DNA of 64,000 bases from Phycisphaerae bacterium (GTDB lineage: Bacteria; Planctomycetota; Phycisphaerae; Sedimentisphaerales; Anaerobacaceae), in assembly GCA_026386805.1 (NCBI GenBank), contig JAPLMX010000206.1, positions 1-64,000 on the forward strand, read 5' to 3'. The position numbers and the translations under genes are program-made. Each line of letters starts with the position of its first letter. Position 1 is the stretch's first letter. The notes under the pieces were generated by a model, which was not told the DNA's origin, ran no database searches, and saw nothing but the letters and a program-made list of their open reading frames with translations. Of the stretch, positions 20,001-26,600 are shown one piece after another.

Positions 20001-23000
20001 CACCATCGGCGCCGTTTTCGCCGTTCATGCCTTCCGCCGCGTCAGCCGCCTGGTCGGGGGCAGGCGCCGGGTCTGCCGGGGCCGCCGGGGCCGCGAACGC
20101 CGGGTAGACGGAGCTGCCGTCTTCGCCGTTGCGGCCGCGCGCCACGCAGTCCTGGATGACCAGGTTCGACAGGGTCGGACTGCTTCCGCCAAAGCAAGCC
20201 ACTGCGCCGCCGAAGCCGTCCTCGCCGACAGCGCCCGTGCCCCCCGTACTCGTCGGAGCGCACGGATCGGCCACCGCGTATCCATTCTTGATCGTGAAGC
20301 CATCCACTACAGAGTCCGGCCCTTCGCCCGACTGGAAGACGAAGGCCCGTCCGAGCTGCTGGCAATCGATGATGGTCCGCGCCACGCAGCACGGGTCGTC
20401 CGGGTGCTCGCTGGCCAGCGTGATCGCCTTGCCGCCGAAATCGAGCCCGCGCGTCTGGTAGGTGCCGGCGCCGACGATGACTTTGTCACCATGCGAACTG
20501 GCCGTCTTGAGCGCGTCCGCGATAGTCTTGTACTGGGCGGGGACATAGAAGCTCCGCGCCTGCTTGAACTTGACCGTGACGTCCGTATCCTTGTGGATCG
20601 TCACCGTGTTGGTGTTCGCCCACGAGGCATCGTTGTCCGTCCCTTGCCATTGCTCGACGATGTACGTCGCATCGGGCGAAGCCACAAGCTGGACAACGGT
20701 ACCGTCGAGATAGGATTCGCCTCGGCGATGATTGGGATTGATCGTTCCGTTAGCGCCGCTGACGGTCGTGCGGAGCAGGTACGACGGAATCTGCTCGAAC
20801 TCGATCCCGATCACGGCCGGCGCCGTCATCGTGAACGTGACAGTGGCGTCTTTCTTGGTGTCGTCCGGCGTGCCCACCCACCGCTTGATGCGATAGCCCG
20901 CCTTCGGAGTGGCCTTGATCGTGACCACTTCGAACTGGCGGAACGAGCCACTGTTCGGATCGACGCGGCCGCCGGCCTGGCTCGGATCGACCGGCTGGTT
21001 GGCGGCGTCCACCACACTGACGATCAAGGCGAACTTCTGCGCTGGCGCCGCACCGTAGTGCGCGCCCGGATCGATGGCGCCGGTATCGGTCACGCCATCG
21101 GTTCGCGTCGTCAACCTATACAGGTGATCGGTGAAAGACGGACTGGTGCTGGGATCGCCGGCATTGACGCACGGACTGTCGGTCAACTGCCCCGCCGCCT
21201 TCTGGCTGAGGTAGTAGGACCCGCGCGGTCCCTGCGTGAACTGCGGCTGGGCGTGGGTATTGCCGGCCCCGGCGTCGTTATCCTCGATGCAGGAGTAGGT
21301 GGCCGAGCAATCGAACAGATCGTCGCCGTTGCCCCAGAGGATGCAGTTCGTGATGAGCGGGTCGCAGTTTCCGAACGCCCAGATGCCGCCATCTTTGGCG
21401 GCGTTGGAATCGTCGCAGATAATCGTGCAGCTTGTGATCGTCGGGGAGGAATCCTCCAGGTCGATCTGGCCGCTGCCACTGACCGCCGCGTTGTTCGTGA
21501 GGAAGCAGTTGAAGACCTTCGGGGAGGCGTTGTAGCACGCGATGCCGCCGCCGGTACTCATGGAGAGATTATTGCGGATGATGCAGTCCGTGATGTCCGG
21601 CGCGGCGTCCTCGAGGTTGATCCCGGCGCCGATGGCCGAGGCCCCGAACGCCCAGTTGTTCGCGATGACGCAGTTCGTAATCAGGGGCGAACCGCCCAGG
21701 CAGTCGATGCCACCGCCGTAGTAGCGGGCCTGGTTGTCGGTGATGATGCAGAAACTGATCGTCGGCGAGGCGTCCTGGCAACGGATGCCCGCGCCGTATT
21801 CGGCCACGCCCCAACCGATGGTGAAGCCCTTCAAAACGGTGTCTCGCCCTTCCCCGTGGGCGAACGTCACGATCGAGCCTTCCTTTACCACCCCGAGGAT
21901 GAACGTCGTGTCCGGGTAGACGTTGGGGTCGGCGGGGTTTGTCACGCTGCCGCTGCGCAGCGTAATCGCCTTGCCCTGAAAGTCGATCTGCTCCAGGTAC
22001 ATCGTAATGCTGCCCGCCTTGCCCTCGGCGATCAGCGTGTCGCCGTCGGTGGCCGCCTCGATGGCCGCCTGGATCGACGTATGAAGGCTGGCAGGATTCG
22101 TCGGGTCATCGCGCAGGTTGAGTACCCGGCCCAGTTGTCCCGTGGGGACGGACTTCAAGGCGCTGGCCAGGTTGACGCGCCCCTGGGACAGGCACAGTCC
22201 CGGCACGACCTTGTCCGTCGTCTGCATCAGGGCATGCTTGATGTGGTAAACCGACAGGAACGGATACTTCGACCAAAGCAGAGCGGCCGCTCCCGAGACG
22301 TGCGGCGCGGCGACCGAGGTGCCGGTCAGCGCCCCGTATTCCTTCGTCACCCCGTCCTTCGTCATCGACGGCGTTTCCGTCATCGGCGTCGTGCTCCGGA
22401 CGTTGAGGCCGGGCTCCGCGATGTCCACCGTCTTGGGGCCGTAGTTCGACGGCCAGGCGATATGGTCGTTCGCGTCGGTGGCCATGACCGAGATGATGTT
22501 CTCCAAATCGTAGCTGGCGGGATAGACCGGGACCTTGTCGTTGTTCGTCGAGTCGTTGCCGGCGGCCGCGACGAAGAGAACGCCTTTCTTGCCGGCCGCC
22601 TCGATGGCGTCTTTGAGGCTTTTGCTGTAGTCGGGCCCGCCCCAGGAGGCATTGATAACCTTGGCGCCGGAGGCCGTGGCATACTGGACCGCCGCCACGG
22701 CGGCGTTCAGCTTCGCGCCGTCCTTGTCAGCGACCCGGCAGATCATCAGGCTCACGTTCCAGTTGATGCCGGCGATGCCGACCTGGTTGTTGGTCGCGGC
22801 GCCGATGATGCCCGCCACGTACGTTCCGTGGTAGACATCGTCGGCCGGGGTGGCAGAGTTGCCGATGAAGTCCCAGCCGTAGACATCGTCGATCTTGCCG
22901 TTGCCATCGTCATCGGTCTTGGCCTTGCCCTTGGTCTCCGCCACGTTCGACCAAAGGTTCGCGGCAAGGTCCGGATGGGTCGCGTCCACGCCGGTGTCGA

Positions 23001-23571
23001 GAATCGCGACGAGGAAGCTCTTGACCCCCGTGTGAAGGTCCCACGCCTCCGGCGCATCGATATCCGCGTCGGGGCGCCCCCCCGACTGGCCCGTGTTGTT
23101 CAGGGCCCACTGTTGCGGGAAGTTCGGGTCGTTCGGCACCCTATGGAGCTTGTACCGATAGTTCGGCTCGGCGTACAGAACGTCCTCGCAGGTCCCAAAC
23201 TGCTCCATCGCCTGCGTCAGGGATGCGCCTTTGGGCAGCCGGACCAGCGTCAGCCCGGGCACCACGCCGTCGTACTGCTCCCGCACGGAAGCCCCCGGCA
23301 CGATACGTCCGGAAATGGCCTCCCGCACGGCACGCGGTGTCTGCGGACCCACTACATCGGGACAGGTCACGGGCGGAGTATCCCGCTGAACGAAACGGAC
23401 GAGCAATTCGCCTGGCTCGCCCAGGGACGTTCCGCCACCGCCGACGGCGTCCGATAAAGAAGTTGAGAATCCGTTGGCTGCTCCCAGGCTCACCTGGGCG
23501 CATACGATTAGCATGGAGCTAATCATCAGCAGCCGCCAGGCGCCGGGTCGCTCCTGAATCTGCTCTTTCAT
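8077..23571 (-). CDS. Giant exported subtilisin / beta-helix / VWA / dockerin-like surface protein
   Basis: About 5,164 residues. The ATG at 23571 has AGG 6 bases upstream and is followed by a signal peptide (WRLLMISSMLIVCAQVSLGA); a TTG at 23589 is less likely. Numbering from that TTG, residues about 60-150 look like a propeptide. A subtilisin (S8) domain follows, with D198 (LDTGVD), H254 (HGTYVAG), N345 and S425 (GTSVAAPH). Then come five similar units, each a parallel beta-helix that opens with a TIQDA-type motif and ends LSQxAAGQ...DxGYHY. InlB-like repeats separate them. Glycine-rich PGRS-like stretches and GGAI/FxxN motifs are dense in unit 2. A VWA domain (DSSTS, about residues 3673-3876) sits inside unit 4. 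The C-terminus has a two-loop dockerin-like domain (about 4771-4835), three Fn3-like repeats and a Thr/Gly tail. Probably a cell-surface or secreted adhesin-protease. Its partner is likely the secretin encoded just upstream. Confidence 0.9.
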   Translation of the reverse strand: MKEQIQERPGAWRLLMISSMLIVCAQVSLGAANGFSTSLSDAVGGGGTSLGEPGELLVRFVQRDTPPVTCPDVVGPQTPRAVREAISGRIVPGASVREQYDGVVPGLTLVRLPKGASLTQAMEQFGTCEDVLYAEPNYRYKLHRVPNDPNFPQQWALNNTGQSGGRPDADIDAPEAWDLHTGVKSFLVAILDTGVDATHPDLAANLWSNVAETKGKAKTDDDGNGKIDDVYGWDFIGNSATPADDVYHGTYVAGIIGAATNNQVGIAGINWNVSLMICRVADKDGAKLNAAVAAVQYATASGAKVINASWGGPDYSKSLKDAIEAAGKKGVLFVAAAGNDSTNNDKVPVYPASYDLENIISVMATDANDHIAWPSNYGPKTVDIAEPGLNVRSTTPMTETPSMTKDGVTKEYGALTGTSVAAPHVSGAAALLWSKYPFLSVYHIKHALMQTTDKVVPGLCLSQGRVNLASALKSVPTGQLGRVLNLRDDPTNPASLHTSIQAAIEAATDGDTLIAEGKAGSITMYLEQIDFQGKAITLRSGSVTNPADPNVYPDTTFILGVVKEGSIVTFAHGEGRDTVLKGFTIGWGVAEYGAGIRCQDASPTISFCIITDNQARYYGGGIDCLGGSPLITNCVIANNWAFGASAIGAGINLEDAAPDITDCIIRNNLSMSTGGGIACYNASPKVFNCFLTNNAAVSGSGQIDLEDSSPTITSCTIICDDSNAAKDGGIWAFGNCDPLITNCILWGNGDDLFDCSATYSCIEDNDAGAGNTHAQPQFTQGPRGSYYLSQKAAGQLTDSPCVNAGDPSTSPSFTDHLYRLTTRTDGVTDTGAIDPGAHYGAAPAQKFALIVSVVDAANQPVDPSQAGGRVDPNSGSFRQFEVVTIKATPKAGYRIKRWVGTPDDTKKDATVTFTMTAPAVIGIEFEQIPSYLLRTTVSGANGTINPNHRRGESYLDGTVVQLVASPDATYIVEQWQGTDNDASWANTNTVTIHKDTDVTVKFKQARSFYVPAQYKTIADALKTASSHGDKVIVGAGTYQTRGLDFGGKAITLASEHPDDPCCVARTIIDCQQLGRAFVFQSGEGPDSVVDGFTIKNGYAVADPCAPTSTGGTGAVGEDGFGGAVACFGGSSPTLSNLVIQDCVARGRNGEDGSSVYPAFAAPAAPADPAPAPDQAADAAEGMNGENGADGAAGAAGADGSAGADGYNGGKGGHGYGGALYFDANSTPLILHCTITNCRALGGYGGFGGAGQNGQNGGDGQNGQDGQQGQNGGPAPAAADANAPAATTPAATTTPAATTPPATRGGTTPAVTPTPAVTPAPAAATPGTTAGTGGNGGAGGAGGNGGAGGAGGKGGTGGEGGNALGGALYFGDNCKPTIKYCTITSSSIRQGLGSAGGAGGAGGSGGNAGTGGAAGAAGDPNGTDGAAGAAGTAGNGGKGGTGGNMSRNGTASLGGAIFFGKGCEVVMSDTVVSSNSAASTVATVAYAGGTGGAGGTGGSDGGSGGAGGTGGDGNPSGTAGAGGAGGNAGGAGAAGSAGRGATSITTNFGGAVFCSENCKVTLTNCTLNSNRIENQSGGAIFYSTGCTTQLTGCSLSSNRTGLNGGALAFDESCQATITGCTFMSNTAASDGGALYVWYDCRIDVNDSTFGSNQATGTLSAGGGIYAGGTWNDKGNAWYNGSQIYLKTTQVTNNAAAFGGGLYWYGDEADIAVTDCLIRNNTAQHGGGLYWSGGAPSITNCSIRGNTAMGPQYALLVPAVTPVQSDPNTWPPSSTWPDPNDPNSMFDPNNPFTPPPVTQMKDTDLGGGGGFVCWASSATIVDCSISENTVNGSGGGAYFGGDPGLPTLKNCLVKDNKALIGGGGIASYWFVAPTIANCTIVGNDASDPSNANRGLGGGLFCSYESNTTLLNSILWDNTGNQGSQIALGSQSDPIYLPRPALLTVKFSDVQNGLAGIHVEQGATLNWFPNDIDDDPLFVAGYHLSQTAAGQATTSSAVDTGSDSAEKLALAGYSTRTDTVGDQGKVDMGFHYPSMNRCQLTVSVIGGHGTVTPLAGKYFEFEEVPLLAHPDPGYRVKQWIGTKSDPSWNRSVNAVVMNTENKFVTVEFETAVTRNLIVPTQYATIEDAVVAASAGDTNIILNQGTHNVTSPRGIDLLGKNVRIMSTNPDDPKVVASTVIDCQGSRVNRHRAFYFHRGETAECRIEGITMKNALWIGTVGVNGGGTPAHPISPDEVVSQDTTPPTRMAGGQDATGIGYGGAILCENASSPTFSKCVIEDCTVIGAWGGDGISGPAITTGAADGSWGGHGGTGTGNGFGGAVACLGASKPKLVDCTIRNCLARGGMGGSGGNGSTPNQGSGRESWGGNAGGGYGYGRAGAAYCEAGSDATFERCLFANNRALNGAAGLVGLNGPGGALAAPYPNPAGPGSPGIVLSNGLVAGGAVYQSSANPKFTDCQFTQNESYESYPAGGAEARVYTVGGALYSTTGNEVVLTTCRFTENANSAVYVQGSSTVDFNDCVFSKNQVVNSLLSIVALDPNLIDPNSLDPNNVIIPDVGGALYVGPGCPKVTLSDCSFHSNMTVGNGGALLLQSNADLVRCAFSGNRAGVNSGAAVSGNGGAIEAFYRIDPNTPSVLAVNLDSCTFGGNEATDGFYGQGGALHFEDVNAVLTNCYLTGNKAKSGGALFQTSGTLRLNGGYVSNNVAIGGSGISLQTSTAVSSLVDLLRGTFSRQDADVGLDVGGGIVCAGANAQIENCTFASNVAQGVKGAGGALGLYGGFVDHLVRNCLFTENSAKRDGGAIWCGLYAKPVVTNSTFAKNTANRLGGAISCDWSSDGTVSDSIFQGNSKYAVAEADFAGSVIEHSLFSANTPADYGLYDGVTQKTVAKTASELSPTNLQADPLFVAGPLGAFYLSQAAAGNEATSPAVDAGSASVSDTALADLTTRVDGVKDTAAVDLGYHFPDHTQLPKYTLTAQVVGGHGSVDPTSGTFYAGTAVPIVAAPESGWRIAEWSGTTDDGSSQKDNTVVMWLNRNVTVRFEQPRTLVVGSTGLYPTIQDAIDAAEDGDVVLVPTGTYYPAQVTQVEYPVNYILIQNKNITLTSSNPDDPNVVANTILRRYQIQLLNVGPETVIDGLTIGNVTWTGLNGAAGTQADGAQGAPLQGGIMSLFGASPTIRNCRFTDCSITGGNGGAGDNGNTAHTAGYDGGYAGWAYGGALYIAFGSNPTFQNCLFQNCRVYGGNGGNGGNGTNNAHGGRGGNWMFSASIESSIQAWWDGWQYGPFDHDGKLRGSVESTTSDPRGYYDDYWKYSGYGGAVYIEYYSAPKFIDCNFSDNHAFGGVCGIGGTSGGAAAGGAGGAGAGGAATTATGGFALPDRILNIGSYGGAVYIGQASDPEFTGCVFKNNTAEDTNAVTNPDDIYTTYGGAIAIENDSRPVFLRCTVEDCNATIGGGLYWSKSAPMIVDSNIANNVAYHGGGLYAVNATGTISGTMIQRNLAFQSTIDPNVLTDPNAPSTGIVGWGGGFCGINSPLEIRDSIFNNNRAITSGGGVYFGGSDQDVSLTPLLHNCLITSNGAGRDGGGASVNWYNEPTISNCTIADNFVANGQGDAFGGGLSIAYDSNAVLIDSIVWGNSSTGQGAQVAVTNGYPYGERPSALHILHSDIEPSRDAAGAKPLDLVFVFDSSTSMSANMTKIRAAAAQIVAGVAGKVSDYRMAVVDFKDFNSAVAANYGAATDYPYRVVTPFTNVADRVIGGINSIATPAGSGGDTPDSVYYALTRTIDANNLGTWRSGSVDRVILLVGDVPPHDPEAPSGYTLATVAQEAAKSPGTRVFALQIGNDPTTALYFRDIAGIMGGAFVQVTDPNQIVASMLNTLGLITQATPPVYVSQDSRVPGWNALEGVWQADTGNLAADPMFVAGYYLSQTAAGQGRQSPAVDAGSSPAGAPDLTLAERTTRTDGVHDAGTVDLGYHYGEGVTLFKLIASVAPDPADGVVHGAVMPGFALVYEGSADKVVRLEVRPDDGWKIKKWTGTDNDLLTATVNFVTLTEDRTVVVTLEKRTSRVVTVPGDYTTIQDAVTVAEEGDTIVVDPGIYYSGHPVEDVNSVRFALVLDKAVTVTSAKPDDPAVVAATIIRGPGTVAGNQINNQGVLFRGETTRRTVFSGFTLENFGGSVINGGAGGNRGAGHPDGYDGAPVNGAAMVLLAGASPTIKNCVIHNNSVVAGNGGNGAAADATNNAGRGGWAGWARGGAIYCGPDTSPKFINCIIENNSAQGGNGGNGGAGVASGGLANYGGNYTPSVRVNIDPDKLGTEMADSELWNLWEWDYALAYSSGNVMFTAASSSHGGGHYVGDYRWYSGYGGGVFIDRRSKAEFVECIIRGNSSQGGLSGQGGANSTGARAEPQTAFEISSYGGGVYCAADTTVTFTQCLFQNNTSSVTPTQNFRIDPYVGYGGGVAAERTAGVLFVDCNFVGNVADTGGGFYVADSNAMVIDSRIRANTALRGAGLTIIGGAVNISGCEVKNNLAILDGTDTSDDLVLPVGAGILLSSTTAIVQDCNVAGNTSSGSGGGFYLRGENSTAIVNCLIRDNLALRDGGGLSTNWYATPTIRNCTFFGNASPGVVTDPNHTGFGGGVFCGYYSDCTITDSIFWQNFARLGTELAVGTGFELDPQCGKLSISYSDIWAGPNDVSVDIGCQLVYGAGILHRDPLFVSGLLGGFSLSNQGAGQAATSPCVDAGSDQAGALGMSRYTTRTDRVPDTGVVDLGYHHRFLDPCRFCDLARDGVIQFNDFVAFARNWLNAGCSEANGWCRGADFTFDSQVNLNDLALLADCWLAQDTTPPVPNPAEWETAPEITGGNAAQMMAREAIDAWWGSEVEYYFECVHGGGHSSGWQKSRVYLDTRLQSGLEYGYRVKARDAIGNETKWSTIRFAGVVDTTPPTPAPYILTITATSSQTVAMTARPAVDNLNGVQYYFDTNTPGAHDSGWINTPAYTDANLVPSTRYQYRVKARDTSARLNETAWSDWVTVTTQTPADTTPPTPNPMQWDPNGLPRELDGGGGTYDFYADMTAVTATDASGGVQYYFEAVDYPKVYPNGGFSSGWINAPTWRVNVGRKNAAVVFRVKARDALGNETGWSDAIPAVQRAGATTTSTGTTTGTTGGTGTTGATTGLGGG

Positions 23572-23668
23572 ATGCCTATTTCCGTTCAACTGTGCCTAAG
23601 CCCGTACACGATCCGTACCTGGGAATCCCTCTCCTCCCCACCATCGTCATTTGCGAGGCGAGACTCCA

Positions 23669-26600
23669 CTACCGCCGAGCCGCCGCGGCAATCTCCTCCA
23701 TCGAGGCGATTGCTTCGTGCTCGGTCTCTTCCTGCAAAATGATCGTCGGTTTGACCAGGATCAGCAGAATCTTCTCGTCCTGGATTGAGCTGCGATTGGA
23801 GAACAGCCGGCCCAGAAGCGGGATCTTGCTCAGGATCGGGACTCCCACTTCCTTGTCCACCTTGGCCGTGAGCTTGTGACCGCCCAGCAGCAGCGTGCCT
23901 CGGTCAGGGACGCTGACGCGGGTCGCGACGTTGGAGGTCTCCGTCTCGGGGACGGTCACGGGCTGCGTGATCGTCGCCGGCGCCCCCACCGTCACATTCG
24001 GGTTCGGGGATGTCACCTGGAGCGTCCTGAGCCGCAGCAAATCGATCTGCTGGCTCACGATATTCAACAGGACGTACTTCTTGTCCTTGGTGATCGTCGG
24101 GGTGATGCTCAGGGTGCTGCCCACCTGCATGGAGTAGACGTTACTGGTGGCGCCCGATGCCGTGACACCGGCGCCGACCCCGCCGACCGTCGTCGCGGTC
24201 GTGTTCGTGTTCGGCAAGGCGAACGCCACCTGGTCCGAGATGGTGAAGGACGCGCCTTCGCCGCTCATGACCGTCACCTTCGGAGCCGACAGGGCCTTCG
24301 TATCGGTGCGTCCCTGCGTGGCGTTGAGCAGCGCGCTGACCTGCAGCTCGTCGAGAGCCGTACCCCAACCGCCGGTGACGCCGATGGCGGGATTGTCAGC
24401 CAGTCCGCCCAGGCTCCCGGGGACTCTCGTCGAGGTATCCGGCGCCCCTGAGACGATGGAACCCTGGTTCACCGTGATCACTCCCCATTTGCCGCCCGGC
24501 CGGTAACTGAAGTCCAGATCCAGTCCGATGGCCTCCATGAAATTCTGGCTCACGACGAGGAATCTGGCCTCGATGGACACCTCGTGTCCCAACGACTTGC
24601 GGAGCTGGTCCAGCAAGTCGGAAATCTGCTGATGCGCCTCCGGCGTATTGTAAACGGCCATCTTCATCGGCGTAGTCTGCGGGTACAGGGTGATCTGTCC
24701 CATCGCGGTCGCGTCCGTGGAGATGTCGATCCAGCTATTGGGATTGATGCTCTCCTCGATGAGCTGCCGCAAGCCGTAGGCCATACTGCCGCCGCCGCCC
24801 ATCATGCCGCCGCCCATGCCACCATAGCCGCCGCCCATGCCACCGCCCATGCCGCCGCCGTAGCCGCCGCCCATGCCACCCATGCCGCCGCCCATGCCGC
24901 CCATCATTCCTCCCATGCCGCCCATGCCTCCCATGCCACCCATGCCACCCATCATTCCCATTCCACCCATGCCGCCCATCATGCCGCCGCCCATGCCGCC
25001 GCCCATCATGCCGCCGCCCATGCCGCCGCCCATGCCGCCGCCCATGCCGCCGCCCATGCCGCCGCCGTAGCTGGAGCCGCCGCCGGTGGTACCGTTGGTG
25101 CCGTTGCCGCCAATCATGTTGCTGTAGCTGGTGATGTTCGAACCACCGCCCATCATGCCCATGCCGCCCATCATGCCCATCATTTGGCCCATCATGGCAT
25201 AATTGGCCTGCTGGCCGATAAGATCGCTGATGTCGTAGACACGGGTTTCCATCTTCCTCTGGGGCAGACCTGTCGTCGTGGCAATTGTGACAACCCCCTT
25301 ATTGACCACATAGTCTACCGGGTTGGTCTGGTCCAGGGGGTCGGAAATCGCCTTGACGAGGTTGTCCAGGGCCGTGCCGAGCCTGATATTCGGCAGTCCG
25401 TCCATATTGACCGGACTGGTCGGCTCGATGTTGACGTTGTCCAGCAAATCCCGCCAGAGCACAACGATGTTCAGCGGCGGCACGACGGATTTCCGCAGCA
25501 TTTCAATGGCCGCGCTCAGCGGCGTCTGCGCCGTAAGCAGCGAAAGATCGACCTCCGTCTCAAGCTGCCGGTAGACCTGCACGTTCAACGGATCCAACTG
25601 GTAGGGTTCCTCCGGCTTGCGCGTCGGCCGCTGCATGACCGAGCGCCAGTCCTTGGGATACGTGATCTCGTCGGCGTAAGGGATGGTCGACTCGTCGGCC
25701 CCCTGGAGCATCTCCGTCCGCTGCCGGGAGCTGAGCTGGTCCAGATCGATCTGCTTACGCATATAGACCATGTCCTGGACCATCTGCCGGAGCGTCAACG
25801 CCTCATCATTGAGCGAATCGATGGCCAACAAGCTGTCCAACTGGCCGAGCGCCGCTTCGTACTGCTGCTGCTTCCAGTAGGCCTTGGCCCGTTCCATCAG
25901 CTCGTTGATTCGGTTCGTGCGATCCGTTTCCGCTTGCGTCCGCAGATCGCTTTGGGCCTGGGCGGCCTCTTTGCGCTTCTGCTCGCCCAACTGCTTCTCC
26001 CGCTCGACCCGGGCTTCACGGATTCGCTCCACCGTCTGGTTGAGCCGCAGCGTGTGCTGCTTGTACAGATCCTCCCCCAGGTAGAATTGGGCTTCAGTCA
26101 CGACGCGTTGGGCATCGGCGACACGATCCGTGGCCGCATCAAACTCCCCTTGCGCAATATCTCTCTGCGCTTGGGTGACGCTATCGTTGACAACCGCTTC
26201 CGTATGGCTGCGAATGATGTTCCTGCGGCGGCTGATCGCATCGATGGAGCCGCCCTGGTCCGGGACCGACGGCCCGTTGGCCAGGGCCGTGACACCCGGC
26301 TCGATGGGGGGCACCACGGTCGGTGGCGTCATCATCGGCGGGGCCTGGGGCACCGGCGTCATCGTCGCCGGTTCCACCGTCGCGGGCAACGTCGTTGCGG
26401 AAGGCGGGGGCGTCGGTTGCGCCGGCGGCTGGGCCGCCTGCAATCGGTCGATCGTGGCGATGTAATCCTCGGGGCGTCGGCCCTCGGCCGCCCGGAACAG
26501 ACCGCTCCTGGCTACTTCCACGAACCCCTGACGGGCCGCCGTCAATTCGCCCTGCGAATAGAGTTCCAGACTGCGCGCGTAGAGCTCCGCAATACGATCC

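Noticed and set aside
18286-23457. A 1,723-codon open frame on the plus strand, and similar long ones at 8653-12111, 12169-13896 and 15853-17883
   Set aside because: They lie wholly antisense to the giant-protein gene. Their products are Arg/Ala/Val-rich without domains, as expected from the mirror of GC-rich codons. The minus-strand frame has a signal peptide, protease motifs and repeats.
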